This document shows, piece by piece, positions 60,901 through 64,000 of a DNA stretch of 64,000 nucleotides. Origin of the DNA: Parabacteroides faecalis (GTDB taxonomy: Bacteria; Bacteroidota; Bacteroidia; Bacteroidales; Tannerellaceae); NCBI RefSeq assembly GCF_022809355.1, contig NZ_JAKZMM010000022.1, forward strand, positions 1 to 64,000, read 5' to 3'. The notes under the pieces are model-generated. The model worked only from the letters and a program-made list of their open reading frames with translations. It made no database searches and had not been told where the DNA came from. The number at the start of each line of letters is the position of its first letter. The stretch's first letter is position 1. The position numbers and the translations under genes were made by a program.

Positions 60901-63665
60901 AAAGAAGCGGTCATGCCTTCGCCATACGATTCCTGGTACAATACCGGGAATGCCCGGTTCTCATTCCGCATGGAAACGAGTTCCCGATGAATACGGGTTC
61001 CGTTGGCGGCAAAGAGTTCATATATGATGTATGCCGGACTTTCGGAAGTACCGAAATAGACATCGATGGTTTCTCCTGGAAGTGCCTCATAATTTCCTTC
61101 CGGCATCCAGGAAGATATAAATACCGGCATGTGGCGATCTTGCAGACTGTATAAAATGAAATCACCTTCAGCTTTTACTTTCACTCCTTTCTGATCCATC
61201 GAGTTGACTTGTAAGCGATAGCGTCCGGATGCCAGATTCTTGAAGGCATCCGTAAGGGTTTGATCCGTAGAGAAAGGTCCGACGGCCAAAATCGAATCCG
61301 TCTCGTAAGTGATTGAACCACTCTTCGGCTCTTTCTTCTCAGTCAGTTTATAGAGGGTATAAGAACCTTGTGCCTTTACCTTTTCTCCGTTGAGGGTTTG
61401 TGCGATGACTTTCGCTTCGGCTTTTTCCTTTTCCAGCCAGTAATTGAGTTGAAGAGAAAGCACGATGCCTGCATCTCCTACCGAGAAGACATACGATGTC
61501 TCTTGTGTTTCGCCTTTACTGTCGGTCAGGCGTGCCTTTACTTCATACGACTGGCAAACCGGGCGGTTGGAATCGGTCTGCTCTCTTTCCGGAATAAAGG
61601 TGAATTGGAATTGCCCTTTCTGATTAACATCGGCTGTTCCTTGGGCTACTTGTTCATAACTTTGGTTATATGGATTAGGCATATATGCCCGTAACCAGAA
61701 GGGACGGCGGGTGATGGTCCATTCTACTTTCCCTTCTTGCAACGCTACGCCTGAGAACGATTCGGCTTTTCCCAGAATCTGCACTTCATTTCCGAAGCTG
61801 ACTTCCTCTTTTATCGGTTCGATATCCAGTCGGAACGAAGGACGTTTATATTCTTCTACGCGGAAAGATGCAGAGGCTTTATCTGTTACCAGAGTAAAGT
61901 TCCCGTTCAATCCTTGTTGAGGTAAAGTGAATTCACCATGGAAAGAACCAAAAGCGTTGGTCGTAAATTCTTTCCGGGCGATTTCCTTGTAATTGGCATC
62001 GCGCAGGGATACCGAAATTGTTTCACCTTCGTTGGCTGTTAACTGCTTTTTATCGTCTGTATAGACAATTCCCTTGAAGGCCACTGTTTGTCCCGGTCGG
62101 TAAATACCCCGGTCTGTAAACAGGGAAACATACGTTTGCGACTTGTTGCCGGTCATCTGTCGGTATGAAGCCGAAATACCTGTCAGCAAAGCCGCTGTAT
62201 CCTGAGGCAGAACCGGACGGACTGCATCAATCTGATTCCGGTTTTTAACGGCAAGCAAAGCAAATCCCTTTGCATCGGTCTTGACAGTTACCAGTTCTTT
62301 TACTTCCCATTGCATGGTAGTATTGTAACAGATCACCGGAATATCCGCCAGCGGTTTCCCCGTTTCAAAGTCGGTTACGAACACTTCCTGTATACCTTCC
62401 GCATTCGGACGATAGGTAAGAGCTAAGCGACTTACACTAAACGGCGCACGGTTTGTCAGACTTTTATCGGTTGTGGATACTTCATACATAAACAAGCCCG
62501 GTTGTTCCATCGGAATAAGCAAGGTTGTATCTTTTGTCAGCAAAGGAGAAACCTGAGGCAAATGGACGGTCATCTCTTTGACGAGCTTTCCGTAGTAAGC
62601 CGTATTGTCTTTGCTTCCCTGACGTAAGGCCGTTACCGTAGCAGCCTTGTTTTGATATACTTTCACCCGGAGTTCCGTTACATGCTTATAGCGGATTTTG
62701 AGTTCTTGTTCTTTTCCCGGATAAACCTGATTCTTATGCTGGATAGAGATAGAGGCTTGTTCCATCCGTTCGATAGCATTCTTGAACTCATTAGCCCGTG
62801 GATAAGCAGCAAAGGCCTGAGCTTGCTGCTGGCAGAAGTCATAAACGATTTGACGTACCGAATCCTGCTGGGCATTATTCTGATAATAATATGGTTCTTG
62901 CTGTAACCAATCCAGACGGTTCAGTTGTATTTCCAGCTGGGATTCCGGATCAGTCGTATGAGTTAATAACGAATCGAGTGACTGTTTGTACGTACTTCTT
63001 GTTTTCTCTCCTTTCCGGTATTGGTATTGCAGGTAATCCAAAGCTACTAAAGTTTCGGCTTTTGGATTCACTTGTGTCTTGCGGAATTGTAACCACGTTT
63101 GATAATAGGTATCGTCAGCCTGTATGTCGATCGCCCGTTGCAACAGGAAATCATATAAGGTTGGGCGCAATGTCCGGGCGTCCTTTCCTAATTCCATCAC
63201 CTGGGCATATTTTTCGGCCGGTGTGTTCTGAAGTGTCTGAATTGGAGATAAAGACTGCTTCAGTTCTTCCTTTATCTTTTCTTCAAACAGGTTGGCTGTC
63301 CATTCCCGTATGTCTTCCGGCACATAACCTTGTAACGGTGTACGTTGGTGAATCGTCCATCCATTTTGGTTATAATAGGACTGATACATTTCGGCCAGCA
63401 ATGAATGTAAGAGGGATGCGGTAGCCGAATCCTGAACCTGTAAGGTATATTCGGTCGTTTCCTGAATCAGATCCGGAAACTTATCCACATCTTTTTCCAG
63501 TTCATCGTGCATTTTTTGCACAAGCGTCTGAATGACTTCCGACGGACTTTTATCTTTCGGAATCGAAAACCCGGAACTTGTTTCCTGACGGGCAGCTGCA
63601 TAATAGGCCGTTAAGGCAGCAGCCGGGATTAATAGGACGGAAATAAAAAATGCTCTTATCTTCAT
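57993..63665 (-). CDS. Alpha-2-macroglobulin family protein
   Basis: A 1,890-residue protein of the bacterial alpha-2-macroglobulin (A2M) group, thought to trap attacking proteases in the cell envelope. Seen: an N-terminal signal or anchor helix (about 5-24), helical N-terminal region, MG2-type domain with TDRGIYRPGQTVAFKGIVY (near 515), A2M domains including YLPRFLRNGDEAVISTQII, and an alpha-toroid-like terpenoid-cyclase region with LPNGGWSWMKG. There is no CGEQ thioester motif and no lipobox cysteine, so it belongs to a thioester-free, non-lipidated branch. Single gene, convergent with the AlkD-like gene. Confidence 0.9.
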   Translation of the reverse strand: MKIRAFFISVLLIPAAALTAYYAAARQETSSGFSIPKDKSPSEVIQTLVQKMHDELEKDVDKFPDLIQETTEYTLQVQDSATASLLHSLLAEMYQSYYNQNGWTIHQRTPLQGYVPEDIREWTANLFEEKIKEELKQSLSPIQTLQNTPAEKYAQVMELGKDARTLRPTLYDFLLQRAIDIQADDTYYQTWLQFRKTQVNPKAETLVALDYLQYQYRKGEKTRSTYKQSLDSLLTHTTDPESQLEIQLNRLDWLQQEPYYYQNNAQQDSVRQIVYDFCQQQAQAFAAYPRANEFKNAIERMEQASISIQHKNQVYPGKEQELKIRYKHVTELRVKVYQNKAATVTALRQGSKDNTAYYGKLVKEMTVHLPQVSPLLTKDTTLLIPMEQPGLFMYEVSTTDKSLTNRAPFSVSRLALTYRPNAEGIQEVFVTDFETGKPLADIPVICYNTTMQWEVKELVTVKTDAKGFALLAVKNRNQIDAVRPVLPQDTAALLTGISASYRQMTGNKSQTYVSLFTDRGIYRPGQTVAFKGIVYTDDKKQLTANEGETISVSLRDANYKEIARKEFTTNAFGSFHGEFTLPQQGLNGNFTLVTDKASASFRVEEYKRPSFRLDIEPIKEEVSFGNEVQILGKAESFSGVALQEGKVEWTITRRPFWLRAYMPNPYNQSYEQVAQGTADVNQKGQFQFTFIPEREQTDSNRPVCQSYEVKARLTDSKGETQETSYVFSVGDAGIVLSLQLNYWLEKEKAEAKVIAQTLNGEKVKAQGSYTLYKLTEKKEPKSGSITYETDSILAVGPFSTDQTLTDAFKNLASGRYRLQVNSMDQKGVKVKAEGDFILYSLQDRHMPVFISSWMPEGNYEALPGETIDVYFGTSESPAYIIYELFAANGTRIHRELVSMRNENRAFPVLYQESYGEGMTASFSFVKGGKLYSNSCSIIRKEPERKLTFHTETFRDHLLPGSQEYWKFRLVDADSSAVQAEVLASMYDASLDQILPFHWYFTPQRHVSLWRNYFQTGLSFQTQNRSQYAELSLQDVPAYSYDQMYQAWTEMLQQNLRFYAASSTRSLTGGLKLRGTMAKSAANVTEVLQITEDSAVLSEPEVSSTNTVMAEEAIAAPAPAQTETVSFRENFAETAFFYPVLQTDETGHVSFNFTVPESNTTWKLQLLAQTKDLKYGYLSKEAVTSKPIMVSPYLPRFLRNGDEAVISTQIINQMAEAIQGKAKLELFNPETEEILLQIEKPFSLTADETGTIQWNFQVKDWDKLGVVGCRIQAVSAAGSDGEQHLLPVLPNQTLITESIPFYLTDKKELAIKLPKQALTNPYRITFEVSSNPIWYAVQALSTLNEPKQEDILSWFSVYYSNTLSAYIAQAHPRIKQVIDRWKAAGENAETLLSNLEKNEELKTILLEETPWVMDAANETEQKQRLQLLFDTNRTAQVREEALQQLLKQQLPNGGWSWMKGMPASRHITLQILKGMAQLIQLNAVSYNQAEKEMQMKALRFLDQSIQEDYEQLLKIKGEPTAIPSDEQVEYLFVRSFYRDIPELGEAREAIRYYTRQAETNWKEYGLYSRAAIAWLMYQNGKKETTQDIVAWFRKTATDHAEKGMYWANNRNTFASNRSAIETHCLIMALFQQTDPNQEQTDRMKQWLLNQKRTQNWESVPATQNAVYALLLTGNSWIEETNVCHIRLNDTTWSTTDGETGTGYLKVNPTITQLTSVKSPVVHIQKSGKAPAWGSIYIQYFAPLDEVEKQKGVLNVEKKLFVETDESGKREIRPVTEEQPLKVGDKVIVRLTIRSDRDMEYVFLKDLRAGCFEPTQALSGSQYRDGIWYYRSSKDLSENIYIEHLPQGTFVLEYPVVVSRSGSYTGGISTIQCLYAPEFISHTEGNRLLVTE

Positions 63666-63779
63666 ATCTTATCTATTTAAAGCTTCGCCCCAAGTGCGAA
63701 ACCAGAATTTCTCTCTTTATATATAAGATACGAAGTAAGAGCAAAAAGTTGTAAAGAGTGTGTTAAATTCGAGTAAAAC

Positions 63780-64000
63780 TTATGCTTTACGAACGTATGT
63801 CAGGAAAGTATAAGGATAAGCGTTCTTCTCGTCTGCCGGAAATTCCTGCCTATCTACTTCTTCCCATAAGTCCCAGTTCACTACCGGGAAGAAAGCATCT
63901 GCATTTTCAAACTCATGATGAACACGCGTGATATACATTTTGTCTGCTTTACTTAATGCCTGGCGATATACCAAGGCTCCTCCGATAATGAATATCTCAT
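63780..64000 (-). CDS. folA: Dihydrofolate reductase, C-terminal part (runs off the window)
   Basis: The last 73 codons of a protein continuing past the window's right end. IFIIGGALVYRQAL matches the conserved DHFR loop (VFVIGGGxxYxxAL) and the downstream sequence (THVHHEF...ADAFFP, then EYPYTFLTYVRK) matches DHFR's C-terminal strands. DHFR reduces dihydrofolate to tetrahydrofolate. Only the C-terminal half can be seen; start and any partner (thyA) lie outside. Confidence 0.85.
   Translation of the reverse strand, partial: EIFIIGGALVYRQALSKADKMYITRVHHEFENADAFFPVVNWDLWEEVDRQEFPADEKNAYPYTFLTYVRKA

Overview
The window looks like chromosomal core-plus-accessory DNA of a Bacteroidales bacterium, most likely Parabacteroides or a close relative (family Tannerellaceae). 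This rests on: many upstream regions carrying the Bacteroidetes -7 box TAnnTTTG instead of a sigma70 -10 box; a TonB/ExbB/ExbD system with a TonB-dependent barrel; type III glutamine synthetase (GlnN); type IX secretion parts (PorE-like, PorQ) with a C10 protease ending in a sorting-domain-like tail; many LxxC-type lipoproteins; and an EF-G paralogue typical of gut Bacteroidales. Genus is inferred, not proven. I see no prophage, insertion sequence, integrase, CRISPR array or rRNA operon.

Layout. 1-6.7 kb: tonB, a polyprenyl diphosphate synthase and tatD, tRNA-Ser, then exbB / small membrane protein / exbD / exbD, and an Lrp-GNAT pair. 6.8-13.2 kb (minus strand): a GH123-like lipoprotein, asnS, an rluB-type pseudouridine synthase with a 240-residue disordered N-terminus, and purB. 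13.4-13.7 kb: three tandem tRNA-Val genes. 13.8-23.4 kb: a PH-like membrane protein with no obvious start, EF-G2, an M50 protease with an oxidoreductase, an acyl-CoA ligase, a small lipoprotein and a TonB-dependent barrel. 23.5-26.7 kb (minus): a lipoprotein and the C10 protease. 27.2-32.7 kb: ROK regulator, AGE-type epimerase, MATE transporter, O-acetylhomoserine sulfhydrylase. 32.7-35.9 kb: an S-type sulfatase and a four-module PepSY-like lipoprotein. 36-43.5 kb: mtaB, lipid A-type acyltransferase, GT2, PorE-like protein, purA, Zn peptidase. 43.6-47.2 kb (minus): prs, GH13 amylase, patatin. 47.6-53.7 kb: glnN, porQ-cmk-ispH, pfkA. 53.9-57.8 kb: a broken six-bladed beta-propeller gene, an M49 peptidase and an AlkD-like protein. 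58-64 kb (minus): a giant alpha-2-macroglobulin-like protein and the end of folA.

Functional themes are energising the outer membrane (TonB/ExbBD with the TonB-dependent barrel), T9SS export (PorE, PorQ, C10 protease), host-glycan use (GH123-like enzyme, sulfatase, AGE epimerase with ROK protein), purine and nucleotide supply (purA, purB, prs, cmk) and translation (EF-G2, asnS, rluB, mtaB, tRNAs).

The least explained material is intergenic. Four gaps hold tandem arrays with a 21-22 bp period; in at least two of them a 15-bp palindrome alternates with a 6-bp spacer, but the sequence differs from gap to gap. Two other gaps hold a 50-60 bp nested hairpin whose two copies differ by a compensating base-pair change. 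These, the EF-G2 active-site losses and the start-less PH-like gene are the best candidates for a second look.
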